NCBI RefSeq assembly: GCF_013127955.1
Contig: NZ_CP053435.1
Location: 1-64,000, forward strand
Direction: 5' to 3'
Length of the DNA: 64,000 bases
From: Spirosoma taeanense
GTDB taxonomy: Bacteria > Bacteroidota > Bacteroidia > Cytophagales > Spirosomataceae
The translations under genes and the position numbers were made by a program. The stretch's first letter is position 1, and each line of letters opens with the position of its first letter. The notes under the pieces were generated by a model. That model was not told the origin of the DNA. It worked only from the letters and a program-made list of their open reading frames with translations, and did no database searches. Positions 35,470 through 43,759 of this stretch are shown in pieces.

Positions 35470-36306
35470 TCAAATAACGTTTAACCGATATTTTAAATAA
35501 GTCTGCGCCAGCAAAGCGATTTTCTGAGGATTCGGCACCCGAATACGTCCGCTCCTAATCTTGGACGCCGGGAGCTGCTTAATTTTATTAAACAGTGTTT
35601 GATAATACGTGTAAGCCAGATAAACACCCATGCGAGCGCCACGGGGCAGGTTCATGATGCCGATATAAGCCTCATCGAAATCCTGCTGAATGTCTTTTTC
35701 AATCAGTGTCTTCGCATCTCGCCCAAAGTCCTGCATATTCACGCCGGGAAAATAAGTCCGGCCCCGATCTACAAAATCGCTTTTTAGATCACGAAGAAAA
35801 TTCACCTTCTGGAAAGCCGCACCAAGCTTGCGGGCTGGTTCACGCAGACGCTCAAAATCATCGCAGTCGCCTTCGCAAAACACACGCAAACACATCAGCC
35901 CCACAACCTCGGCAGAGCCATAAATATATTCATTATAACCGTCCGCATCGTAACCCTGGTTGTACAGGTCCATTTCCATACTCTTCAGAAAGGCCTCAAT
36001 TAGGTTACGTTCGATATTATATTCCCGAACAACCAGCTGAAACGACTGAAGTACTGGATTCAAACTGATTCCCTCTTCAATTGCCTGATAAGTATCATGT
36101 TTAAAACGCGTCAGAAGGGTCTTTTTATCGTAATCATGGAACGTATCGACAATCTCATCAGCGTAGCGAACAAACCCATAGATGGCGTAAATGGGAAAGT
36201 GAAATTTACGGTCAAGCGTCTTAATGCCTAAGGTAAACGACGTACTGTAGTGCTCGGTTATTACCTTACTGCACTCCAGTGCGGTCTTGTTAAACAACGC
36301 CATCAT
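35470..36306 (-). CDS. crtB: Phytoene synthase (squalene/phytoene synthase family)
   Basis: Joins two geranylgeranyl diphosphates to phytoene, the first committed carotenoid step. The 278-residue protein has both aspartate-rich sites: YADEIVDTFHDYD near residues 50-60 and FLRDLKSDFVDRGRTYFP near 165-180. Length fits CrtB. It lies 109 bp downstream of crtI on the same strand. A start at either of two adjacent ATG codons is possible. Confidence 0.94.
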   Translation of the reverse strand: MMALFNKTALECSKVITEHYSTSFTLGIKTLDRKFHFPIYAIYGFVRYADEIVDTFHDYDKKTLLTRFKHDTYQAIEEGISLNPVLQSFQLVVREYNIERNLIEAFLKSMEMDLYNQGYDADGYNEYIYGSAEVVGLMCLRVFCEGDCDDFERLREPARKLGAAFQKVNFLRDLKSDFVDRGRTYFPGVNMQDFGRDAKTLIEKDIQQDFDEAYIGIMNLPRGARMGVYLAYTYYQTLFNKIKQLPASKIRSGRIRVPNPQKIALLAQTYLKYRLNVI

Positions 36307-36415
36307 AAGCTATAGAGGTTAGGTGCGGGACGTTTGCTTATTGATTTTTCAGGAATTCAAGGATGTTGCCTGACCAATATCCAAACGCAGACGACCGTAG
36401 GGTTAGATTGACAAA

Positions 36416-37888
36416 TTAATGAAATTCTTTAGCAACCTCATCGGCGACAACCAGGCCTGATATGAGTGACGGCGGTACGCCCGGTCCCGGAACCGTCAGC
36501 TGACCCGTGTAAAACAGGTTGTTTACCCTTTTGTTCTTAAGCGATGGTTTTAAAAGTGCCGTTTGCTTTAGTGTATTTGCCAGTCCATAGGCATTCCCCC
36601 GGAACGCATTATAATCCGTTATAAAGTCGCGATGGGCGTAACTGCGTTTAAAAATGAGATGACTCCGAACATCTTCCCCTACGTAAGCCTCAAGCCGGTC
36701 CATGATCAACTGAAAATAGTGCTCTCGGGTAGCGTCGTCGTCAGTGAGACCGGGCGCGACCGGAATAAGCAGAAATAAGTTTTCACAGCCCTCAGGCGCA
36801 ACACTTGGGTCCGTTTTAGAAGGGGCCGATGCGTAAAACAGCGGTTTGGTTGGCCAACGGGGCGTATCGTAAATTTCCTGTGCATGTCGCTTGAAGTCTT
36901 CGTCGAAGAACAGGTTGTGATGTTGCAAACGGGGTACATGCTTATTCACACCTAAATAAAACAGTAAAGACGAAGGAGCCATGACGCGCTTGTTCCAGTA
37001 ATCATCATCGTAATTACGGTAGGCGCTGTCTACCAGATTTGTTTCGACATGATTATAATCGGCACCCGCTACTACCACATCCGTTTCGAAAATGCCCTGG
37101 TCGGTCATCACCCGCCTAGCAGAGTTTTTTGTGATATCGATCTTACGTACAGACTGATTCAACAGAATTTTAACGCCCTTTTTTTCGGCCAGTTGAACCA
37201 TTGCCTTCACAATCTCGTGCATACCGCCCATAGGATACCAGGTCCCCATGGTCATCTCGGCATAGTTCATCAGGCTATACATGGCCGGCGTATTCTCGGG
37301 CGTTGCTCCCAGGAAGAGCACCGGGAATTCAACGATTTCCAGTAAGCGGGGATGTTTGAAAAACTTTCGGACGTGACTGGCAAACGATTGAAAGACATCT
37401 AACCGCGTAACATCATAAAGTAGCTTAAAACTTAAAAACTCCGTAACTGAGCGGCTGGGCTTCCAGACGAAGTTATTCATCCCAACATCATACTTATAGG
37501 CGGCCTGTCTTAAAAACTCCCGTAACCGCGGACCACTCCCCGGTTCGAGCTGTTCGAATAAAGCTTCTATATTTTCCAGCCCGGCTGGTAAGTTAACCGC
37601 TTCATCTGGTCCGAAAATGACTGAGTACGAAGGGTCTAACCGAACTAGGTTATAATAATCAGACGGTTTTTCACCAAAGCGGGCGAAATACGTCTCAAAG
37701 ATGTCGGGCATCCAGTACCAGCTTGGCCCCATATCGAACGTAAACCCTTCTGCCTGAAACACGCGTGCCCGGCCGCCCGCGGTACTGTTTTTTTCGAGAA
37801 TCGTAACATCATAGCCTTTGTCGGCAAGGCTGGTCGCAGCGGCTAGGCCGGCAAACCCGGCACCAATAACAAGAACGCGTTGGGGCAT
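36416..37888 (-). CDS. crtI: Phytoene desaturase
   Basis: FAD-dependent desaturase that converts phytoene to lycopene or a related product. The 490-residue form starts at the ATG at 37888 with the dinucleotide motif VLVIGAGFAGLAAATSLAD. The longer reading to 38062 would enter the sigma-factor terminator and is rejected. The C-terminus NLFYTGQLTVPGPGVPPSLISG is the typical CrtI ending. crtB follows. A neighbouring ECF sigma factor may control both genes. No crtY, crtZ or other later carotenoid gene is in the window. Confidence 0.95.
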   Translation of the reverse strand: MPQRVLVIGAGFAGLAAATSLADKGYDVTILEKNSTAGGRARVFQAEGFTFDMGPSWYWMPDIFETYFARFGEKPSDYYNLVRLDPSYSVIFGPDEAVNLPAGLENIEALFEQLEPGSGPRLREFLRQAAYKYDVGMNNFVWKPSRSVTEFLSFKLLYDVTRLDVFQSFASHVRKFFKHPRLLEIVEFPVLFLGATPENTPAMYSLMNYAEMTMGTWYPMGGMHEIVKAMVQLAEKKGVKILLNQSVRKIDITKNSARRVMTDQGIFETDVVVAGADYNHVETNLVDSAYRNYDDDYWNKRVMAPSSLLFYLGVNKHVPRLQHHNLFFDEDFKRHAQEIYDTPRWPTKPLFYASAPSKTDPSVAPEGCENLFLLIPVAPGLTDDDATREHYFQLIMDRLEAYVGEDVRSHLIFKRSYAHRDFITDYNAFRGNAYGLANTLKQTALLKPSLKNKRVNNLFYTGQLTVPGPGVPPSLISGLVVADEVAKEFH

Positions 37889-37990
37889 TTTCTGAAAGTA
37901 ATGACCTGAGGCAGCTAAGGCTATTAAACGTATCGAACTAATAGCACGATGAACCTTACCTGATGTGGTCCTATTCCAGCAACTCGTTGT

Positions 37991-38027
37991 AACAAAAAAA
38001 AGTTGGACGGAAACCCATCCAACTTTT
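37991..38027 (-). terminator. Rho-independent terminator of the sigma factor gene
   Basis: On the minus strand a 10-bp stem AAAAGTTGGA/TCCAACTTTT with a 10-nt loop is followed by a long T-run (complement of 37991-37997). It separates the sigma factor gene from crtI, so crtI needs its own promoter. Confidence 0.9.
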
Positions 38028-38102
38028 CGAACCTTCCTCTTTTTTAACCAAAAACTACTCAATCAATATGCTTTAGACGGAGAATCCGTCGAAAAGTCTC
38101 AC

Positions 38103-38618
38103 TTACGCGTTATAATGTGCGTAAACTTTTAGCTGATCTTTTAATTCTTTCCGGGCAATGTGAATCCGGTTTTTAACAGTGCCAATAGGGATATCCAGTT
38201 TCGCAGCAATCTCATGGTATTTGAATCCCCGGAAGTGCATCATGAATGGAGTGCGATAGGTATCATCCAGAGCATTTACAGCCCGGTTAATGTCATCCTG
38301 CGCAAACGACGAGTAAGCCAGATTATCAGTGCTGCTCTCCGTCGAGTTGATATAATGCAGATTGTCAGTAGTGTCGATGAATGTATTCTTACGTACCATC
38401 CGCTGATAATTAGTGATGAACGTATTTTTCATAATTGTGTATAACCATGCCTTCAAATTTGTACCATCGGTGTATTTATCCCGGTTAGTAAAAGCTTTCA
38501 GCAACGTATCCTGTAATAAATCGTTAGCATCCTCAACGTCTTTCGTGAGCCGAAGCGCAAAAGGGCGCAACGATTTGGACACTTTTCCGATATGATGAGT
38601 GAATTCGAGCGCGGTCAT
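38103..38618 (-). CDS. ECF-type RNA polymerase sigma factor
   Basis: A 171-residue alternative sigma factor with region 2 (RLTKDVEDANDLLQDTLLKAF and LKAWLYTIMKNTFIT) and region 4 (HFRGFKYHEIAAKLDIPIG then VKNRIHIARKELK). No anti-sigma factor gene is next to it. It sits upstream of crtI-crtB on the same strand. ECF factors beside carotenoid genes are known in other bacteria as light or stress regulators, so control of crtI-crtB is a fair guess but not shown here. Confidence 0.93.
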   Translation of the reverse strand: MTALEFTHHIGKVSKSLRPFALRLTKDVEDANDLLQDTLLKAFTNRDKYTDGTNLKAWLYTIMKNTFITNYQRMVRKNTFIDTTDNLHYINSTESSTDNLAYSSFAQDDINRAVNALDDTYRTPFMMHFRGFKYHEIAAKLDIPIGTVKNRIHIARKELKDQLKVYAHYNA

Positions 38619-38644
38619 GGTTGTCTAAGTTTTTCTTGTTGAAT

Positions 38645-38652
38645 CAAATCTA
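38645..38652 (-). promoter_or_regulatory. -7 box of the sigma factor gene
   Basis: Minus-strand TAGATTTG (complement of 38645-38652), 26 nt upstream of the ATG. The -33 region has a CAAAA on the plus strand at 38666, slightly too close. Confidence 0.45.
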
Positions 38653-38881
38653 TACAGCAATTAGACAAAAAATTAACCAGTATTCCGCTTATCTCAATAT
38701 TCAGCCGTTTATTCTGAATAATCACCTAATATACAGTCATTTATAATTTATGTAGGGTAGTGCCAAAAATTTTTGAAACATAACTTCCCCAATTGAGTTG
38801 TGGAATATTTCCCACATTATGTGGAATCTGAAGTGTAGAATTTGTGGAGGCTTAGCCGTTTTTGGTTAAACAAAACCTAGT

Positions 38882-38936
38882 TGCTTCTCTATGTTACATT
38901 AGCTTCGTAATGAAGCTAATGTAACATAGAGAAGCA
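38882..38936. repeat. Perfect 25-bp inverted repeat with 5-nt loop
   Basis: The arms 38882-38906 and 38912-38936 are exact reverse complements, with the loop GTAAT. A T-run follows on the plus strand only. The minus-strand kdsD/kpsF stop lies about 64 bp away, so it could end that transcript, but the stem is far longer than the 8-13 bp of the clear terminators in this window. Confidence 0.9.
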
Positions 38937-38999
38937 TTTTTAACGCTATGTGTGTGAATATCAAATAGTTATATAAAAATTATTGAATTTGCTCAATGC

Positions 39000-39983
39000 T
39001 TATACCAAACCTTCTCTTAACAGATCGTGCAGGTGTACAAAACCTTTCACCCTACGGTCTTCCACAACCAGTAACTGGGTAATATTTCGCTCCTGCATAA
39101 GTTGGAGGGCAGCAACAGCATAATCTTCAGGAGAAACGCATACCGGCGAGCACGTCATAACATCGCGGGCACATAGCAGCCAGAATGAATCATGCTCATA
39201 GGCCATGCGCCGGATATCGCCGTCGGTTACGATTCCGGCAAGCAGGCCACCTTCATCAACAACAGCGGTTGCGCCAAGCCGCTTGGCCGAAATTTCAAAG
39301 ATCACTTCCCGAACAGACGTTTCCAGCGCTACCTGAGGACATTGATTGTGTGGAAAAATATCGGCCACTTTTAGGTAAAGTTTTTTGCCGAGCGAACCAC
39401 CAGGATGATAACGGGCGAAGTCATGCCGGGTGAATCCCCGACTGTCCAGCAAACTAACGGCCAGCGCGTCACCAAGTGCGAGGGCAACCGTAGTGCTAGT
39501 TGTAGGTGCCAGATTCATAGGATCGGCTTCCCGCTCAACGTAAGCATGCAATACATAGTCGGCATGACGAGCCAGGTACGACTCCCGGTCACTGACGAGC
39601 GCTATTAATTTGACGCTGGTTCGCTTTAACAGCGGAAGTAAAACTTTTATCTCGGCCGTGTTTCCGCTTTTAGAAATGAGCAGGACGACGTCATTATCCT
39701 GAATCATGCCCAGGTCGCCATGAATAGCATCGGCTGCGTGCATAAACAGCGCGGGAGTACCAGTTGAATTGAGCGTAGCTACAATTTTCTGTCCAATCAG
39801 CGCGCTCTTGCCAACCCCCGTAACAACCAGCCGACCCGTTGAATAAAGGATTGTATCAACAATTTCGTTGAAGTCGTCATCCAGCAGATCAACCGCCCGA
39901 CGGACAGCATCCGCTTCGGCAATCAAGACAGAGCGGGCAATGGTTTTGGGATTTTTTACTACTTTCAAGTTCACTTTTAACAA
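39000..39983 (-). CDS. kdsD: D-arabinose 5-phosphate isomerase (KdsD/KpsF family)
   Basis: Interconverts ribulose 5-phosphate and arabinose 5-phosphate, the start of KDO synthesis for lipopolysaccharide. The 327 residues have an N-terminal SIS domain with GVGKSALIGQKI and SKSGNTAEIKVL, and two C-terminal CBS domains (about 205-325) with VVDEGGLLAGIVTDGDIRR and LLVVEDRRVKGFVHLHDLL. This arrangement is the standard one. Whether it is KdsD or a KpsF paralogue cannot be told. It is divergent from recQ. Confidence 0.95.
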   Translation of the reverse strand: MLKVNLKVVKNPKTIARSVLIAEADAVRRAVDLLDDDFNEIVDTILYSTGRLVVTGVGKSALIGQKIVATLNSTGTPALFMHAADAIHGDLGMIQDNDVVLLISKSGNTAEIKVLLPLLKRTSVKLIALVSDRESYLARHADYVLHAYVEREADPMNLAPTTSTTVALALGDALAVSLLDSRGFTRHDFARYHPGGSLGKKLYLKVADIFPHNQCPQVALETSVREVIFEISAKRLGATAVVDEGGLLAGIVTDGDIRRMAYEHDSFWLLCARDVMTCSPVCVSPEDYAVAALQLMQERNITQLLVVEDRRVKGFVHLHDLLREGLV

Positions 39984-40024
39984 TGAAGAATAGTTTGCTG
40001 CGTATATTCGCTAACTTTATAGAA

Positions 40025-40032
40025 CAAAGATA
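40025..40032 (-). promoter_or_regulatory. -7 box of kdsD
   Basis: Minus-strand TATCTTTG (complement of 40025-40032), 41 nt upstream of the ATG, in the gap divergent to recQ. Confidence 0.45.
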
Positions 40033-40075
40033 CGGCAAGCAAACAGAGTAAAGTAACTTTTGTACGATTTGTAGA

Positions 40076-42286
40076 ATGATGCAGGTTGATCAGAAGGTCC
40101 ATGTGACCCTCAAAGAGCGGCTAAAAGAAATATTCGGATTCAGTCAGTTCCGGGGCGATCAGGAAGCGATTATTCACAGCATTCTGGCGGGCCGTAATAC
40201 GTTCGTTATTATGCCTACGGGCGCGGGTAAATCGTTGTGTTATCAACTGCCTGCTATTGTTAGTGAGGGCACTGCGATTGTTATTTCGCCCCTGATTGCG
40301 CTCATGAAGAATCAGGTTGATCAGTTAAATGCCTTTGGTATCAACGCGCAATTCCTGAATTCAACTCTTTCGAAGGCCGAAATGAATAAGGTTAAGAAAG
40401 ATACACTCAGTGGTTCACTTAAGTTACTTTATATAGCGCCCGAGTCGCTTACGAAAGAAGAGAATTTGGATTTTTTGAAGAAAGCCAATATCTCATTCGT
40501 TGCCATTGACGAGGCTCACTGTATATCGGAATGGGGGCATGACTTCCGGCCGGAGTACCGTAAAATCCGGGGTATAGTAGATAACATTGGCGATTTACCC
40601 GTTATTGCGCTGACCGCCACCGCAACGCCCAAAGTTCAGCAGGACATTCAGAAAAACCTGCAGATGGAAGAGGCCGACCTGTATAAAACGTCGTTCAATC
40701 GCAAAAACCTTTACTACGAGATAAAGCCTAAAGTTGACGCCAAAAAGCAACTCATCAAATACATCAAGCAGAATAAAGGCAAGTCAGGTATCGTGTACTG
40801 CCTGAGCCGCAAGACAGTCGAAGAGATTGCGGAGTTGCTGAATGTTAATGATGTTAAGGCGCTGCCGTATCATGCCGGTTTGGACCCTCAAACCCGAATG
40901 AGCAACCAGGACGCGTTTCTGAATGAAGATGTCGACGTCATCTGCGCAACTATTGCTTTTGGAATGGGGATCGACAAGCCCGACGTCCGGTTTGTGATCC
41001 ACTACGATGCGCCAAAGTCGCTGGAAGGCTATTACCAGGAAACGGGCCGCGCGGGGCGCGACGGACTGGAAGGCAACTGCGTCATGTTTTATAGCTATGA
41101 CGACATTGTTAAACTGGAAAAGTTCAACAAGGATAAACCCGTTACCGAGCGCGATAATGCCAAACACCTGCTTACCGAAATGGTATCTTACGCCAACCTT
41201 GGCCTATGCCGCCGTCGTCAGTTGCTGGGTTATTTTGGGGAGTATCTGGATAAGGACTGCGGGTTTTGCGACAACTGCGTAAAGCCAACTGAAAAATTTA
41301 AGGCACAGCACGAAGTTGTTCTGGCCCTGCAGACGGTATTACAAACCGATCAGCGCTTTGATGTCAATCACCTGGCCGATGTGCTGACGGCAACGGGCAA
41401 CCAGTACGTAACCAGCTATGAACACGACCGCCTGGCCGTTTACGGTAAAGGTCGCGAGTTTAACGAAGACTGTGGCTTTTGGTGCTCTCTGATCAAGCAG
41501 ATCACGATCCTGGGATACCTCGAAAAAGATGTTGACAACTACGGTATTCTGAGACTGACGCAACGGGGTATGAACTACATCGAAGATCCATACCCTATTT
41601 CGCTTTCGAAGGATCACAATTACGATCAGCAGGAGGTTGATCAGAAAGAGGAGGAGGATAAGGATTCGGCACCCTCATCGGGCGGGGCGGCTTATGATGA
41701 AGAGTTGCTGGGTCTGTTGAAAGCGCTGCGAAAGAAAGTAGCGAAGGAAAAGAACCTGCCGCCTTACGTTATCTTCCAGGACCCCTCCCTGGAAGAAATG
41801 GCTACCACTTACCCGACTACCCGCGAAGAAATGGCGCAGATTAACGGCGTCGGTATGGGTAAGGTGCAGAAATTCGGGCGGCCATTTATTGACCTGATCA
41901 CTAAATACGTCGAAGATAACGAGATTGAAACGGCTAAAGACGTTGTTATCAAGTCTACCGTTAATAAGTCGAAGGTTAAAATCTATATTATTCAGCAGAT
42001 TGACCGGAAGGTTGATTTAGACGAAATCGCCGAGTCTAAATCGCTTACGATGGAAGATTTGATGGAAGAGATAGAACACATCTGCTACTCCGGTACGCGC
42101 CTGAACCTCGACTATTACATCAATCAGGTCATGGACGAAGATCGGCAGGATGAAATCTTCGACTATTTCATGCGGGCCGAAACTGATAATATTGCCGTTG
42201 CCATGCGGGAGTTCGGGGGCGACGATTTCACGGAGCAGGACCTGCGGTTGATGCGCATTAAATTCCTCTCGGAAGTAGCTAACTAA
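40076..42286 (+). CDS. recQ: ATP-dependent DNA helicase RecQ
   Basis: 3'-5' DNA helicase of 736 residues. The ATP site is MPTGAGKSLCYQLPA (46-60), motif II is IDEAHCISEWGHDFRPEY, and motif VI is ETGRAGRDG. The RQC zinc site has its cysteines in LCRRRQLLGYFGE and DCGFCDNC. A HRDC-like domain lies around 560-620, followed by a long C-terminal part. Two adjacent ATG codons (40076, 40079) are possible starts. purD follows on the same strand. Confidence 0.96.
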   Translation: MMQVDQKVHVTLKERLKEIFGFSQFRGDQEAIIHSILAGRNTFVIMPTGAGKSLCYQLPAIVSEGTAIVISPLIALMKNQVDQLNAFGINAQFLNSTLSKAEMNKVKKDTLSGSLKLLYIAPESLTKEENLDFLKKANISFVAIDEAHCISEWGHDFRPEYRKIRGIVDNIGDLPVIALTATATPKVQQDIQKNLQMEEADLYKTSFNRKNLYYEIKPKVDAKKQLIKYIKQNKGKSGIVYCLSRKTVEEIAELLNVNDVKALPYHAGLDPQTRMSNQDAFLNEDVDVICATIAFGMGIDKPDVRFVIHYDAPKSLEGYYQETGRAGRDGLEGNCVMFYSYDDIVKLEKFNKDKPVTERDNAKHLLTEMVSYANLGLCRRRQLLGYFGEYLDKDCGFCDNCVKPTEKFKAQHEVVLALQTVLQTDQRFDVNHLADVLTATGNQYVTSYEHDRLAVYGKGREFNEDCGFWCSLIKQITILGYLEKDVDNYGILRLTQRGMNYIEDPYPISLSKDHNYDQQEVDQKEEEDKDSAPSSGGAAYDEELLGLLKALRKKVAKEKNLPPYVIFQDPSLEEMATTYPTTREEMAQINGVGMGKVQKFGRPFIDLITKYVEDNEIETAKDVVIKSTVNKSKVKIYIIQQIDRKVDLDEIAESKSLTMEDLMEEIEHICYSGTRLNLDYYINQVMDEDRQDEIFDYFMRAETDNIAVAMREFGGDDFTEQDLRLMRIKFLSEVAN

Positions 42287-42288
42287 AC

Positions 42289-42374
42289 AAGTTTTCAGTC
42301 TATAGCTTTCCATTTCAGTTGGGCCAGACCAAGGCCAACGATAACTGGAAGCTGAACGCTGGAAGCCGAAAACT
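42289..42374. repeat. Hyphenated palindrome filling the recQ-purD spacer (ACTGAAAAC class)
   Basis: The outer arms are AAGTTTTC and GAAAACTT. Inside lie CAGTT/AACTG and, at the centre, GTTGGGCC against GGCCAAC. The right side repeats an AACTGGAAGC/GCTGGAAGC/CCGAAAAC word about every 10-15 nt and ends 3 nt before the purD ATG. Confidence 0.65.
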
Positions 42375-42377
42375 TTA

Positions 42378-43664
42378 ATGAATATTCTAATTCTGGGATC
42401 GGGTGGACGCGAACATGCTTTCGCATGGAAGATTTCGCAAAGCCCGTTGTGTAGTACAGTATTTGTTGCACCGGGCAATGCCGGAACGGCTTCAATAGCA
42501 ACTAATCTGCCGATTGCCTATACGGACTTTGTGGCCATCGCAGAGGCCATCCGTATGCATCAGATTGAGTTGCTGATTGTAGGGCCAGAGGAGCCATTAG
42601 TAAAAGGAATCGTAGATTTTCTGCGGCAGCAGCCGGACCTCGCTTCTTTGCGGATTGTAGGGCCCGACGCGCAGGGAGCACAGCTGGAAGGGAGTAAAGA
42701 TTTCTCCAAACAGTTTATGCTTCGTTACGGGATTCCAACCGCTGCTTCGAAAACGTTTACAATCACGACGCTTAAAGAAGGGTTAGCTTACCTGGCGAAC
42801 CACCCGTTACCTGTGGTACTGAAGGCCGACGGATTAGCGGCCGGTAAAGGTGTGATCATCGCTGGAACTGCTGCTGAAGCGCAGCAAACCATGCGGGACA
42901 TGCTCGACGGGCAGAAGTTTGGAGAAGCAGGAAGTAAAGTTGTTGTTGAGCAGTTTCTGCGGGGTATTGAGTTATCCGTTTTTGTCCTGACCGACGGCGT
43001 TAATTATAAAATCCTGCCCGAAGCGAAAGATTACAAACGTATCGGTGAAGATGACACCGGACCGAATACGGGTGGAATGGGGGCCGTTTCGCCCGTAGTG
43101 TTTGCCAACGAAACGTTCTTACGTAAAGTCGAAGACAAAGTTGTTAAGCCGACGCTGGCCGGTTTGCAGCAGGAAGGTATCCGTTATCAGGGGTTCATTT
43201 TTATCGGCCTGATGAAGGTGAACAACGAACCGTTTGTGATTGAATATAACGCCCGGATGGGTGATCCTGAAACGGAAGTCGTGCTGCCGCGCATCCAGAC
43301 CGACTTTGCCGAGTTGATGGTTGCAACGGCCGACGGTGACTTAGACAAAATTACGGTGCAGGTGTCGCCCCAGACCGCCGTAACAACGGTTGTTGTATCG
43401 GGTGGTTATCCAGATGTTTATCAAAAGGGTAAAATCATTTCGGAACTCGAACGTTTGGATGATGTGATGGCGTTCCATGCTGGAACGCTGGTTCAGAACG
43501 GCGACGTACTGACCAACGGTGGGCGAGTGCTGGCACTTACGGCTCAGGCCAACTCGCTCGAAAATGCCGTTCGGAAGTCGCAGGAAGCGGCCCGAACCGT
43601 GCAGTTTGATGGAAAACAGTACCGAAAAGACATAGGGCTTGATCTGATTCGGTACTCAGATTAA
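42378..43664 (+). CDS. purD: Phosphoribosylamine-glycine ligase
   Basis: ATP-grasp enzyme of purine synthesis. The 428 residues start with MNILILGSGGREHAFAWKI and include VGPEEPLVKGIVDFL, KADGLAAGKGVI, and the metal region EYNARMGDPETEVVLPR. Length and motifs are standard for PurD. It lies between recQ and ricT on the same strand. Confidence 0.97.
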   Translation: MNILILGSGGREHAFAWKISQSPLCSTVFVAPGNAGTASIATNLPIAYTDFVAIAEAIRMHQIELLIVGPEEPLVKGIVDFLRQQPDLASLRIVGPDAQGAQLEGSKDFSKQFMLRYGIPTAASKTFTITTLKEGLAYLANHPLPVVLKADGLAAGKGVIIAGTAAEAQQTMRDMLDGQKFGEAGSKVVVEQFLRGIELSVFVLTDGVNYKILPEAKDYKRIGEDDTGPNTGGMGAVSPVVFANETFLRKVEDKVVKPTLAGLQQEGIRYQGFIFIGLMKVNNEPFVIEYNARMGDPETEVVLPRIQTDFAELMVATADGDLDKITVQVSPQTAVTTVVVSGGYPDVYQKGKIISELERLDDVMAFHAGTLVQNGDVLTNGGRVLALTAQANSLENAVRKSQEAARTVQFDGKQYRKDIGLDLIRYSD

Positions 43665-43671
43665 GTGAGCG

Positions 43672-43706
43672 ATTAGTTATAGAGTTCAGATAGAACGATT
43701 AACTAG
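43672..43706. repeat. Imperfect palindrome in the purD-ricT spacer
   Basis: TAGTTA and GTTC on the left are repeated inverted as GAAC and TAACTA on the right, around the loop AGATA, with extra unpaired bases. It is 53 bp upstream of the ricT ATG. A weak candidate for the spacer family. Confidence 0.45.
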
Positions 43707-43759
43707 CTAATTTTCGGCCTTATGACCGCTATGGCGGATTATTTTATAACTACATACAT

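Larger units (their letters stand above)
38619..38999. other. 381-bp non-coding region between the sigma factor and kdsD/kpsF genes
   Basis: AT-rich and without a gene. It holds the sigma-factor promoter near 38645 and, at 38882-38936, a perfect 25-bp inverted repeat. The stretch 38700-38880 shows nothing else that I can support. Confidence 0.6.

Noticed and set aside
37889..38062. 58-codon N-terminal extension of CrtI
   Set aside because: It would start inside the sigma-factor terminator and precede the FAD motif by an unlikely 60 residues.
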